The translations under genes were made by a program, and so were the position numbers. Positions 10,043-17,689 of a DNA stretch of 64,000 nucleotides are shown in pieces. Within the stretch, counting starts at the first letter, position 1; every line of letters starts with the position of its first letter. This DNA comes from Rhizobium sp. PP-CC-3A-592 (lineage in GTDB: Bacteria; Pseudomonadota; Alphaproteobacteria; Rhizobiales; Rhizobiaceae), in contig NZ_QJSR01000002.1 of assembly GCF_003217095.1 (NCBI RefSeq), positions 868,001 to 932,000 of the forward strand, read 5' to 3'. The notes under the pieces are model-generated. The model was given only the letters and a program-made list of their open reading frames with translations, was not told the DNA's origin and searched no databases.

Positions 10043-10411
10043 ATGGCCGCCCTCAATATCGCCTTCGACAGTCCCGAAACGGCACTTGGCCATCTTCACT
10101 CCCGCGGACGTCCCATCGACCTCGTCCACCTCGCCAACCAGACGATGGGCGACAAGGTGCTGGAGATCGAAGTGCTGCAGATTTTCGCGCGCCAGTCGCG
10201 TCAGATCGTCAAGGAACTGCTGGTCGAAGATGCGCAGGTCCGCAAGGCCGCCGCGCATCGGCTGAAGGGTGCGGCACTGGCCGTCGGCGCCTTCACGGTC
10301 GCCCATGTCGCAGCGTCCGTGGAAGAGCGACCGGAGGATTCCGAAATCCTCGCCGCGCTCTCGTCCGCCGTCCTCGATACCGAAATCTTCATTCTCAAGC
10401 TCTGCCGGTAG
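10043..10411 (+). CDS. Hpt-domain histidine phosphotransfer protein
   Basis: A 122-residue protein made almost entirely of one Hpt helical bundle. The phospho-acceptor motif is AAHRLKGAALAVGA (His-x-Leu-Lys-Gly), at about residues 72-85. It should relay phosphate between a hybrid kinase and a response regulator in the cytoplasm; the partners are not identifiable here. The ATG at 10043 is chosen because AAGGA (10030-10034) lies 8 bases upstream; a longer in-frame opening from 9878 has no ribosome site and low-quality N-terminal sequence. The gene stands alone behind the TTAAC-rich region, which suggests cell-cycle regulation, though that is inference. Confidence 0.8.
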   Translation: MAALNIAFDSPETALGHLHSRGRPIDLVHLANQTMGDKVLEIEVLQIFARQSRQIVKELLVEDAQVRKAAAHRLKGAALAVGAFTVAHVAASVEERPEDSEILAALSSAVLDTEIFILKLCR

Positions 10412-10615
10412 CGGCCAGCGACACACGCCCGTCCGCGACGGTGGATCGCGGCGGCGTCCGTCCGGCGAGGCATCCTTCGGAAAGCAGGCAAATCGACCTG
10501 TTTTCTTGACGGCTCGCCTGAAACAGTGTGAGAAAAACGGGCACCCCCTATTTGCGGGCGTCGTGCCCTTTGGCATTGGCGGTCCCGCGCATCGAGCATC
10601 CGAGACCGCGCCATC

Positions 10616-10936
10616 ATGACAAAACTCAGCATCATCGCCTTCGACGGCACCCGCCACGAGCTGGAGGTCCAGACCGGATCGACCGTCATGGAAAATGCGG
10701 TTCGCAATTCCGTGCCCGGCATCGAGGCGGAATGTGGCGGCGCCTGTGCCTGTGCCACCTGTCATGTCTATATCGATGAGGCCTGGACCGCCGCCGTCGG
10801 CGCGCCGGAGGCCATGGAAGAGGACATGCTGGACTTCGCCTACGACGTTCGCCCGACCTCGCGGCTGAGCTGTCAGATCAAGATGAGCGACGCGCTGGAC
10901 GGCCTCGTCGTTCATGTGCCGGAACGCCAGGCCTGA
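10616..10936 (+). CDS. 2Fe-2S ferredoxin, adrenodoxin type
   Basis: A 106-residue soluble ferredoxin. Cluster ligands are Cys40, Cys46, Cys49 (C-x5-C-x2-C in [11 protein letters not shown]) and Cys86, the vertebrate/putidaredoxin-type pattern. Length and the acidic helix [11 protein letters not shown] fit this family. Such proteins pass electrons to cytochrome P450s, haem or Fe-S assembly enzymes. No reductase or isc gene adjoins it, so the partner is unknown. It is monocistronic, 205 bp after the Hpt gene. Confidence 0.9.
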   Translation: MTKLSIIAFDGTRHELEVQTGSTVMENAVRNSVPGIEAECGGACACATCHVYIDEAWTAAVGAPEAMEEDMLDFAYDVRPTSRLSCQIKMSDALDGLVVHVPERQA

Positions 10937-10971
10937 TCTTCAGGCCTGATCGACTGACGGCCTCGTCGCCC

Positions 10972-11007
10972 AAAAAAAGCCCCGCCTGTCGCAGGGACAA
11001 GCGGGGC
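10972..11007 (-). terminator. Strong intrinsic terminator, minus strand
   Basis: On the minus strand GCCCCGC (11001-11007) pairs with GCGGGGC (10979-10985), followed directly by seven T residues (10978-10972). It is a textbook Rho-independent terminator. The nearest minus-strand gene ends about 290 bp away at 11300, which suggests it ends a separate transcript. Confidence 0.8.
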
Positions 11008-11075
11008 CAGGAGGGCGCATCGCACGCAGGATGAGGGAGGGATCATCTGCGGCAACAGGACACGCCAGGAGAACA
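10972..11075 (-). ncRNA. Candidate trans-acting small RNA with anti-Shine-Dalgarno loop
   Basis: Minus strand, 5' end approximate. A hairpin at about 11025-11051 (GCAGATGA / TCATCCTGC, one bulged C) presents UCCCUCCC in its loop. A linker containing GCCCUCCUGG then leads into the intrinsic terminator. Loop-exposed anti-ribosome-site motifs followed by a terminator are typical of alphaproteobacterial regulatory RNAs (MmgR, AbcR and cuckoo types). I cannot assign it to a named family, and no clear promoter was found. Confidence 0.4.
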
Positions 11076-11299
11076 ACAGGGCAGGGGTGAGCGTATCCGG
11101 TCGCCACGCGATCCGGTTCCGGACAGGTCCTTGCAAATATCGTCAGGGTCTTCTAGCCGGAAACACGACGGCCTCGATGCACATCCCGGTGGCATCGGCT
11201 TTGGAAGCTTCGTTTCTTCTTGGCTTCCGATGTTTAGACTATAGCCGAACTTGGCGCCGGCCACTATCGCTAGAAATCATCAATGAGTTGTTGCGGGTT

Positions 11300-11941
11300 T
11301 CAGCGCGCCCTGGACTCGGCCGGCTTGGCCATGCGCTCCAGGCGGTACTGGAGCAGGCGCACCATGCGCAGGTCGAAATTGGCGGCCTCGCGACGGTCGA
11401 AGGCGGCCTGGTCCTTGTCGTGCGCGCCAATCGCGTCTTCGCTGGCACGGGCGACGCGGGCCTGCATCCGCTCGCAATCCACCTCCGGCGGCAGTGACAG
11501 GAAGGTCTTTTCCATGTCGCGCGCATGGTTGCGGGCGATTTCGGCGTGGCGCTCCTCGTGGCGCTTGATGTCGCTCGACAGCGTATCCCAGACGAGGCCG
11601 AGATCGCGGCCGGCCGTGTTGCGGTTCTTCCAGCGCGGCAGGATGAGTCTGGTGTTGAGCGTCACGCGGGCGCTGCCGACGGCACAGAGGCGTCCGCGAC
11701 GGACATAGCTCACGGTTCCCCCGAACTTGATGCGGGTGGCGCCGGGATGGCGCGCGCCGGTTTCGCGCATCTGCGGGCCCTGCGACGAGAGCGCCGCATC
11801 GAGTTCCGCCGCGGTACGGCCGCCGACGGAGAAATAGGTGATCGTCTTGTTCATCACCGTTTCCGCCCCGGCCGTCAGCGGCTCGGTGATCATGAGGAGG
11901 GCCGCCAGCGGGACGAGAAGGAATTTGCGGGCCGTGGTCAT
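11300..11941 (-). CDS. DUF922-family secreted protein, putative zinc peptidase
   Basis: A 213-residue protein. An N-terminal signal peptide (MTTARKFLL to about residue 27, ending TAGAE) implies export. The core matches DUF922: a YFSVGG start, a VTLNTRLILPRW strand and a helix carrying HEERH, an HExxH zinc-binding signature, followed by HARDMEK. Family members are predicted metallopeptidases; catalysis is not proven. The ATG at 11941 is chosen because it gives a clean signal peptide; an upstream in-frame ATG at 12052 adds 37 residues without signal character. It is divergent from folP. Confidence 0.75.
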   Translation of the reverse strand: MTTARKFLLVPLAALLMITEPLTAGAETVMNKTITYFSVGGRTAAELDAALSSQGPQMRETGARHPGATRIKFGGTVSYVRRGRLCAVGSARVTLNTRLILPRWKNRNTAGRDLGLVWDTLSSDIKRHEERHAEIARNHARDMEKTFLSLPPEVDCERMQARVARASEDAIGAHDKDQAAFDRREAANFDLRMVRLLQYRLERMAKPAESRAR

Positions 11942-12078
11942 GGATAAGCTGTCTCGACGGTTGATGTCGCCCAAAGCTTGGGGCATAGGCTGGGCAAGCG
12001 CAACTGGAAATGCCCGCCGCCTTGAAACAAGGTTAGCGCTGCAACCCCACAAGGTCGGCCGTTTCGCCGAGATCCGTC

Positions 12079-12951
12079 ATGGTTGATTCCCTCGATGCCG
12101 CCGATCCTTTTGCCGCCGTCGAATGGTCGCTGGCGCACGGCCGCAGCCTGACGCTGGGCCCGCGCGGCGTGCTCATGGCGATCGTCAACGTGACGCCTGA
12201 TTCCTTCTCGGATGGCGGCAGCTTTCTCGATGTCGACGCGGCGCTCGCGCATGCGCAGGCCTGTGTGGAAAAGGGCGCCGATATCCTCGACATCGGCGGC
12301 GAATCGACGCGCCCGGGCGCCGAGGCGGTTTCCGCAGCGCAGGAGCAGGATCGTGTTCTCCCCGTCATCGAGCGGATCGCGCGCGAGACGGAGGCCCTGA
12401 TCTCCATCGACACCTACCGTGCGGAAACGGCGCGGCTGGCGCTGGCCGCCGGTGCGCACATCGTCAACGATGTACACGGCCTGCAGCGGGAGCCGGATAT
12501 CGCCACCGTCGTGGCGCAAGCGCGCGCCGGTGTCTGCATCATGCATACCGGGCGCGGGCGCGTGAAGGCCGAGGATGTGATCGCGGATCAGAGGCTGTTC
12601 TTCGCCCGGTCGCTGGAGATCGCGGCGGATGCCGGGATCGCCGCCGGTGCGATCGTGCTCGATCCGGGTTTCGGCTTTGCCAAGGAGGCTTCCGAAAGCT
12701 GGGCGCTGATGGCGCGTCTGGGTGAGTTGCATGGCCTTGGACACAGACTGTTGATCGGGACGTCGCGAAAACGGTTCCTCGGTGCGGCCACCGGCCGTGA
12801 AGCGGCCGAGCGCGACGTTGCGACGGCGGCGACCACGGTGGCGGCGCGGCTGGCCGGCGGCGCGATATTTCGCGTCCACGATGTCGCATTCAACAGGGAC
12901 GCCCTGATGGTCGCGGATGCTATACTGGCGGCACGACCCGGACGCATTTAA
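12079..12951 (+). CDS. folP: Dihydropteroate synthase
   Basis: A 290-residue TIM-barrel enzyme that condenses p-aminobenzoate with dihydropterin pyrophosphate; it is the sulfonamide target. Both signatures are present: MAIVNVTPDSFSDGG (about residues 33-47) and DIGGESTRPGA (about 74-84). The C-terminal LIGTSRKRFLG loop supplies the phosphate-binding Ser/Arg. Length is normal. It is followed by folB after 59 bp and then folK, forming a folate operon. Confidence 0.97.
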   Translation: MVDSLDAADPFAAVEWSLAHGRSLTLGPRGVLMAIVNVTPDSFSDGGSFLDVDAALAHAQACVEKGADILDIGGESTRPGAEAVSAAQEQDRVLPVIERIARETEALISIDTYRAETARLALAAGAHIVNDVHGLQREPDIATVVAQARAGVCIMHTGRGRVKAEDVIADQRLFFARSLEIAADAGIAAGAIVLDPGFGFAKEASESWALMARLGELHGLGHRLLIGTSRKRFLGAATGREAAERDVATAATTVAARLAGGAIFRVHDVAFNRDALMVADAILAARPGRI

Positions 12952-13010
12952 ACGTTCTCAGCGGCACCGGCGACGCGTCGTGGCTGCGACTATCGGCAGG
13001 AGATCCTGAT

Positions 13011-13385
13011 ATGACGCCGACCTATACGATCACGCTCAAGAATTGCGCCTTCTTCGCGCGGCACGGCGTTCATGACGAGGAGGAGTTTCTCGGGCAGCGA
13101 TTCTTCGTGGATGCCGAACTGGTGGTCGAGCAAGGATCGGCGCTGCGCGAGGACCGGATCGAGGATACGGTGCATTACGGGATCGCCTTTGCCGAGATCG
13201 AGAAGATCATCACCGGCCGCCGTCGCTATCTCATCGAGGCGCTGGCGCTGGAGATCGCCGAGATGCTGTGCGCGCGCTGGCCGCAGATCCATCGGGCCAA
13301 GGTTTCCATCCGCAAGCCGAACGCACCGGTGCCGGGCGTGCTGGATTACGTCGCGGTGACCGTCGAGCACGTCGCCAAGCCATGA
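13011..13385 (+). CDS. folB: Dihydroneopterin aldolase
   Basis: A 124-residue protein of the FolB fold. It cleaves dihydroneopterin to 6-hydroxymethyl-dihydropterin and glycolaldehyde. Family features include the N-terminal strand with FFARHGVHDEE, the RYLIEALALEIAEML helix and KVSIRKPNAPVPG near the C-terminus. AGGAG (12999-13003) precedes the ATG. Its stop overlaps the folK start (ATGA), so the two are translationally coupled. Confidence 0.96.
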   Translation: MTPTYTITLKNCAFFARHGVHDEEEFLGQRFFVDAELVVEQGSALREDRIEDTVHYGIAFAEIEKIITGRRRYLIEALALEIAEMLCARWPQIHRAKVSIRKPNAPVPGVLDYVAVTVEHVAKP

Positions 13386-13921
13386 GCAGGATCGATGACG
13401 CGGTATGGCACCAGGCGGCGATCGGGCTCGGCGGGAATATCGGCGATGCCACCGCTGCCATCGCGGAAGCGTTGATGCGGCTCGATGCGCATCCCGACGT
13501 GACGGTCCTGGCCGTTTCCAGCCTCTACCGCACGCCGCCCTGGGGCAAGACGGATCAGGACTGGTTCTTCAATGCCTGCGCGGTGGTGCAAACAACGCTG
13601 GAGCCGGTCGTGCTTCTCGAGGCGTGTCTCGACGTGGAAAAAGCCATGAAGCGGCAGCGGCTGGAGCGCTGGGGGCCGCGCACGATCGATCTCGATGTGC
13701 TGACCTATGACAGGATCGCGATGGAGACGGCGGCGCTGACGCTGCCGCATCCGCGCATGACGGAGCGTGGCTTCGTGCTGCTGCCGCTGGCCGAGATCCT
13801 GCCCGACCATATCGTCGCCGGGCGGAGCGTTGCTCAGTGGGCTGAAACGGCCGATGCGGCGGGTATCGAGATGGTTGACGGGCGCGAGGACTGGTGGCGT
13901 GATCGGGCTGCTGTCAGCTGA
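13382..13921 (+). CDS. folK: Hydroxymethyl-dihydropterin pyrophosphokinase
   Basis: A 179-residue HPPK. It transfers pyrophosphate from ATP to 6-hydroxymethyl-dihydropterin, the step before FolP. Motifs: IGLGGNIGDA near the N-terminus, the PPWGKTDQDWFFNA loop, RWGPRTIDLDVLTY (metal-binding D-x-D) and LPHPRMTERGFVLLPL. The ATG at 13382 overlaps the folB stop by 4 bases and is preferred over longer frames. Last gene of the folP-folB-folK operon. Confidence 0.97.
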   Translation: MSRIDDAVWHQAAIGLGGNIGDATAAIAEALMRLDAHPDVTVLAVSSLYRTPPWGKTDQDWFFNACAVVQTTLEPVVLLEACLDVEKAMKRQRLERWGPRTIDLDVLTYDRIAMETAALTLPHPRMTERGFVLLPLAEILPDHIVAGRSVAQWAETADAAGIEMVDGREDWWRDRAAVS

Positions 13922-13978
13922 TCAGAATCGGGCAAGGCGCGTGAGTGCGCCTGCCCGACAGAATCTCTTTGTTCTTAT

Positions 13979-14028
13979 CGCATGGTCCGACGGCGAAGCG
14001 GAGACGCTTCGCCTGGACATGCTTTAGC
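13979..14028. repeat. Palindromic intergenic element, copy 1
   Basis: Outer arms GCATGGTCC and GGACATGC flank a perfect inner 9-bp stem (GGCGAAGCG / CGCTTCGCC), followed by TTTAGCGG. It has the same layout as the element at 38591-38642 (outer GCATGTCG / CGACATGC, then TTTAGC) although the inner stems differ in sequence. Such elements are common between genes in Rhizobiaceae. This copy overlaps the stop codon of the adjacent minus-strand gene. Confidence 0.65.
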
Positions 14029-14581
14029 GGATCGAGCCGACGGCCATCTGATCCGTCTGGCGCGTGAGCGCGACGCCGATGACGGGGACCATGGTTTCCT
14101 CGACCTTCACCGAAATCGTGATGTTGAGCAGCGAGGGATCCGACATGCGGGCGATCATTGCGCCGTTCAGCTTCTTGCGGTTGATGCCGACGACGATCTT
14201 GTCCTTGGCGACATTGCCCGAGACGATGTCGAGGCCCTTGCCTTCGGCGCCGTCGAGGAACTTGCCGGAATAGCTGTTGCCCTTCTGGCTGATGACGGCC
14301 GACATCGGCTGCTTGAAGACGCCGACGCGGCAGAAGCCATCGAGCTTGATGCCGGTGTCGTCGGTCGGTTCGCCGGTGAGGTCGCAGGTGAACTTCGTGC
14401 CCTTGTACTTGCCCGCGACGATTTCGCCCGGACCTTTCCACTGGCCGGCGACCTGTTCGAAGAACGCCTTGTCGCGGCTGTCGGCCAGCGCTGGGGCAGG
14501 GATGGCGGCGAATGCCGTCAGCGTGAGTGCGGCCATACATGCGGCAGGGCCGCGCGCGATCAAAGAAGGGCGCGAGAACAT
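14024..14581 (-). CDS. Secreted hypothetical protein
   Basis: A 185-residue protein with a signal peptide (residues 1 to about 34, hydrophobic core AACMAALTLTAFAAI, cleavage near ALA-DS). The mature part begins DKAFFEQVAGQWKGPGEI, predicted to be a small beta-rich lipocalin-like module, with two cysteines (TCDL and FCRV) that could form a disulphide. No family name is certain. The start at 14581 is chosen for AAGGA 7 bases upstream. It is convergent with folK. Confidence 0.7.
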   Translation of the reverse strand: MFSRPSLIARGPAACMAALTLTAFAAIPAPALADSRDKAFFEQVAGQWKGPGEIVAGKYKGTKFTCDLTGEPTDDTGIKLDGFCRVGVFKQPMSAVISQKGNSYSGKFLDGAEGKGLDIVSGNVAKDKIVVGINRKKLNGAMIARMSDPSLLNITISVKVEETMVPVIGVALTRQTDQMAVGSIR

Positions 14582-14843
14582 GGGCGATCCTTGAGGGTCG
14601 GTGTCGAGAACGTGAGGTGACATTGGCACTTGAATGGTTAATGGAGCGTTTCCGTCGGCCTGAGGGCGCGTGCAAACCGCGACGATCTGCCGGATCGCTG
14701 CAGATTTGCAACGCTTTCGTTTTACGCCGCCCGCGCTATCTTGAAGAGTGCGCGGGCTTGAAGAGTGCGCGGGCAGGCCTGCACGGTGCCTTTGAACAGT
14801 GGCCTGATGTCGCGCGATCGATTCGGGGCCGGGGAGACGAGCG

Positions 14844-15719
14844 ATGACGCATGCACCTGAGGAGATCGCGTCCGGCGCTGCGGGCGGAGGGCGGCTGATC
14901 TATCGCCACGGGCTGCTGACACGGCTGACGCACTGGGTGTGGGCCGTCGCGCTCTTCTTCCTGCTCCTGAGCGGTCTGCAGATCTTCAACGCGCATCCCA
15001 CCCTTTATATCGGCAAGCAGTCGGGTTTCGCCTTCGACAACAGCGTGCTCAGGATGGACGCGATCTATGGGCCCGACGGGCAGCCGCAGGGGCGGACGAC
15101 CGTGTTCGGGCACAGCTTCGACACGAGCGGCGTGTTCGGCATGAGCGGGCCTGCGGACAGCCCGGCCTATCGCGGCTTCCCCGCCTGGGCGACGGTGCCG
15201 TCCTATCAGGATCTCGCGACGGGCCGCGTCGTGCATTTCTTCTTTGCCTGGGTGCTCGCCTTCACGCTGTTCGTCTGGCTGGTCTCGGCCATCGCCGCCC
15301 GCAGGCTGCGGCGCGACCTGCTGCCGACCGGGCAGGACCTTCGCCACTTACCCCGCGATATCGCCGACCATGCGCGGCTCCGGTTTCGCCATGACGGGCG
15401 CTACAATGTGCTGCAGAAGCTGTCCTATGGCGGCGTGCTCTTCGTCCTGTTTCCGCTGGTCATCCTGACCGGGCTTGCGATGTCGCCGACCATGAATGCC
15501 GCCTGGCCGTTCCTGCTCGATCTCTTCGGCGGGCGGCAGACCGCGCGGACGCTGCATTTCGCCTGCATGCTGGCGCTCGTCCTCTTCTTCGTCGTGCACA
15601 TCGTCATGGTTCTGCTGGCGGGGCCGGTGAACGAGCTGCGCTCCATCATCACAGGCCGCTATCGCACGCGGGAGACCGCGCCCGCGGCCGATGTCGTTTC
15701 CCGGGAGCCGAGATCATGA
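14844..15719 (+). CDS. Membrane cytochrome b subunit for molybdopterin oxidoreductase
   Basis: A 291-residue integral membrane protein of the cytochrome b561/Ni-Fe hydrogenase b-type family. Four hydrophobic helices are visible, near residues 28-48, 130-152, 196-216 and 236-258. Candidate haem ligands are His22/His30 in the first helix region, the His of VVHFFFAW, and the histidines of TLHFACM and VVHIVMV. It should accept or donate electrons for the periplasmic enzyme encoded next. The 4-bp ATGA overlap with that gene indicates one functional unit. Confidence 0.85.
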   Translation: MTHAPEEIASGAAGGGRLIYRHGLLTRLTHWVWAVALFFLLLSGLQIFNAHPTLYIGKQSGFAFDNSVLRMDAIYGPDGQPQGRTTVFGHSFDTSGVFGMSGPADSPAYRGFPAWATVPSYQDLATGRVVHFFFAWVLAFTLFVWLVSAIAARRLRRDLLPTGQDLRHLPRDIADHARLRFRHDGRYNVLQKLSYGGVLFVLFPLVILTGLAMSPTMNAAWPFLLDLFGGRQTARTLHFACMLALVLFFVVHIVMVLLAGPVNELRSIITGRYRTRETAPAADVVSREPRS

Positions 15720-16507
15720 GCCGAACCTTTCAAACCAACCGCCGCCGGTTCCTGACGCTCGCGGGTGTCGCGGCCTCCACCGTGCCGCTTGCCGGCTGCG
15801 ACGTGCTCGACGGCGTTCTCTCGGGCGACAGCGCGGTTCGCCAGACGCTCGCCTCCGCAAACAGCCTGAGCTACCGTGTCCAGCGGATGCTCGCGGGGGA
15901 CCGGCTCGCGCCGGAGTTTTCGGCCACCGAAATCCGTCAGGGGCAGCGGCCGAACGGCTCGACCGATCCCGACGGGGCGGACTATCTCGCGCTGAAGGCG
16001 ACGGCCTTCGCGACCTATCGGCTGCCCGTAACCGGGCTCGTCGAGAAACCGCTCGATCTCGGCCTCGACGAAATCCGCGCCATGCCGTCGCGCACGCAGA
16101 TCACGCGCCACGACTGCGTCGAGGGCTGGAGCTGCATCGCCAAGTGGACCGGTGTGCCGCTCGCGACCATTCTCGACCAGGCGAAGGTGCGGCCGGAGGC
16201 CCGCTACGTCGTCTTCCGGTGCTACGACGCCATGGACCTCGGCCTCGGCGGCCCCACACCCTATTACGAGTCCATCGACCTTCTCGATGCCCGCCACCCG
16301 CAGACGATTCTCGCCTATGGCTGCAACGACCAGGCGCTGTCGGTCGCCAATGGCGCGCCGTTGCGTGTGCGGGTCGAGCGGCAGCTCGGTTACAAGATGG
16401 CCAAATACATCAAGTCGATCGAACTTGCCTCGACGCTCGCCCCCTATGGCGGGGGCAAGGGCGGGTTCTGGGAGGATGTCGGCTATGACTGGTACGGCGG
16501 GATCTGA
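15716..16507 (+). CDS. Tat-exported molybdopterin oxidoreductase, sulfite-oxidase/YedY fold
   Basis: A 263-residue protein. The N-terminus has a twin-arginine motif (NRRRFLTLAG, residues 8-17) and a lipobox-like LAGC with Cys28, so it may be a Tat lipoprotein. The catalytic core has HDCVEGWSC with Cys134 in the place of the molybdenum-ligating cysteine of YedY/MsrP, and a downstream CNDQALSVANG element. It is predicted to reduce or oxidise a small periplasmic substrate through the cytochrome b encoded upstream. It is not a standard MsrP, because the partner is cytochrome b-like rather than MsrQ. Confidence 0.85.
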   Translation: MSRTFQTNRRRFLTLAGVAASTVPLAGCDVLDGVLSGDSAVRQTLASANSLSYRVQRMLAGDRLAPEFSATEIRQGQRPNGSTDPDGADYLALKATAFATYRLPVTGLVEKPLDLGLDEIRAMPSRTQITRHDCVEGWSCIAKWTGVPLATILDQAKVRPEARYVVFRCYDAMDLGLGGPTPYYESIDLLDARHPQTILAYGCNDQALSVANGAPLRVRVERQLGYKMAKYIKSIELASTLAPYGGGKGGFWEDVGYDWYGGI

Positions 16508-16533
16508 GGGCCGCACGCGGCTCTGTGAGCCGC

Positions 16534-16636
16534 TAGGGTCTGTCAGGTTCATTCTGGACCAGCCAGACCCTCGATTCCTTTGTGGTCGTTTGTCTCTTCG
16601 GGATGACCGGATTCCACCTGTCCCTGACAAACTCTA
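16534..16636. mobile_element. MITE-like element (103 bp) with TA duplications
   Basis: Terminal inverted repeats GGGTCTGTCAGG (16536-16547) and CCTGACAAACTC (16623-16634) match at 10 of 12 positions and are flanked on both sides by TA. That is the target duplication left by IS630/Tc1-mariner transposases. There is no internal gene; GGGTCTG (16536-16542) can also pair with CAGACCC (16564-16570). It resembles rhizobial RIME-type intergenic elements. The right-hand TA supplies part of the TAG stop of the neighbouring gene. Confidence 0.6.
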
Positions 16637-17689
16637 AACGTCGTCGGCTGACGAGCGCTTCTGGCCGGGGGCGATGTCGCCAATGAAGTCGCCGATGCCG
16701 GGACGCTTCAAGGCGCGGAACGGCATGGGTCGGCAGAGGTCCATGGCGGCGATGCCGATGCGGGCGGTCATGAGACCGTTGACGACGCCTTCGCCGAGGC
16801 GGGCCGAGAGCTTCGACGCGATGCCGTGGCCGAGCACCTGTTGGACGAGGCTGTCGCCGACCGCGATCGAGCCGGTGACGGCGAGATGGGCCAGCACGTC
16901 GCGGATGAGGCGGAAGAGGCCGAGCGTTCCCGGGCGACCGCCATAGAGATCGGCCATGGCGCGGATCAGGCGGGCCGATTCGAACACGACATAGCCGAGA
17001 TCGACCAGTGCCCGCGGGCTGACCGCGGTAACGATGGAGACGCGTTTCGACGCGTTGAGGATGAGGGTGCGGGCCTGCCGGTCGAGCGGCGTCAAGAGTT
17101 CGCGCTCGGTCAGCTCGATCAGATGCGGGCCGTCGATGATCTCGCCCTCCGTCGCCTTCAGGCGTTCGCGGCCGCGCGCGGTTTCGGGACGCGCGGCGAG
17201 GTGTTTCACGAGGTCGTTCATGGTCTTGCGGGCGACCATGTTGCCGGGTGCGGCGAAGGCGGCCGCCACCTCTTCTTTCAGCGACTGGACGGCATTGAGC
17301 CGCATCAGGCCGAGGACCTCGCGGCCGACAATGCCGAGCATGGCGAGGACGACGATGGCCGCCGCCGCGATGGCGACATAGCCGAGCGCGTCGTTGCGCG
17401 TGAAGAGGTCGCGCACGAGGCTGTCGATCCAGAGGCCGAGGGCGAGCGAGACGAGGACGCCGAGCGCACCGAGCGCGAGCTTCGCCAGCGAGAACCGCCG
17501 CCGCGGGCGGCGCTCCTCCAGCGCGGAAACGACGGGCGTGGCGAGCGTCGTCTCGGCGAAGGGGTCTTCCGCATCCGGCGTCAGGACGACGCCATCGCCG
17601 AAGCTTGCCGGCGCGCGACGGGTCTCCGGCTGCGGCGGCGGCTCTCCGTCGACAGTGAAGGCGGCGGGGCGGCGGGGAAGGTCGCTCAT
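16634..17689 (-). CDS. TIGR01620/DUF697 membrane protein (YcjF-like)
   Basis: A 351-residue protein. A Pro-rich, charged N-terminal 80 residues are followed by two membrane helices (ALGALGVLVSLALGLW and YVAIAAAAIVVLAMLGI), then a soluble DUF697 region with GSIAVGDSLVQQVLGHG and a GEGVVNGLMTARIG segment. It overlaps the upstream ycjX-type gene by 4 bp, the usual pairing. Function is unknown; stress or envelope roles are suggested for the pair in other bacteria. The stop codon lies in the flank of the MITE, so the original C-terminus may have changed. Confidence 0.85.
   Translation of the reverse strand: MSDLPRRPAAFTVDGEPPPQPETRRAPASFGDGVVLTPDAEDPFAETTLATPVVSALEERRPRRRFSLAKLALGALGVLVSLALGLWIDSLVRDLFTRNDALGYVAIAAAAIVVLAMLGIVGREVLGLMRLNAVQSLKEEVAAAFAAPGNMVARKTMNDLVKHLAARPETARGRERLKATEGEIIDGPHLIELTERELLTPLDRQARTLILNASKRVSIVTAVSPRALVDLGYVVFESARLIRAMADLYGGRPGTLGLFRLIRDVLAHLAVTGSIAVGDSLVQQVLGHGIASKLSARLGEGVVNGLMTARIGIAAMDLCRPMPFRALKRPGIGDFIGDIAPGQKRSSADDV

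Larger units (their letters stand above)
10937..11299. other. Intergenic region with a candidate small RNA
   Basis: This 363-bp gap between convergent genes has no credible protein gene. Its left third carries, on the minus strand, a strong intrinsic terminator and an upstream hairpin (separate entries). Nothing specific is seen between about 11100 and 11299. Confidence 0.6.

Noticed and set aside
9733-10056. Minus-strand 107-codon frame in the Hpt upstream region
   Set aside because: No ribosome site, no family features, and it covers the regulatory motif cluster.
11043-11264. Minus-strand 73-codon frame in the candidate small RNA region
   Set aside because: Cys/Pro/Arg-rich composition with no ribosome site; the RNA interpretation explains the hairpins better.
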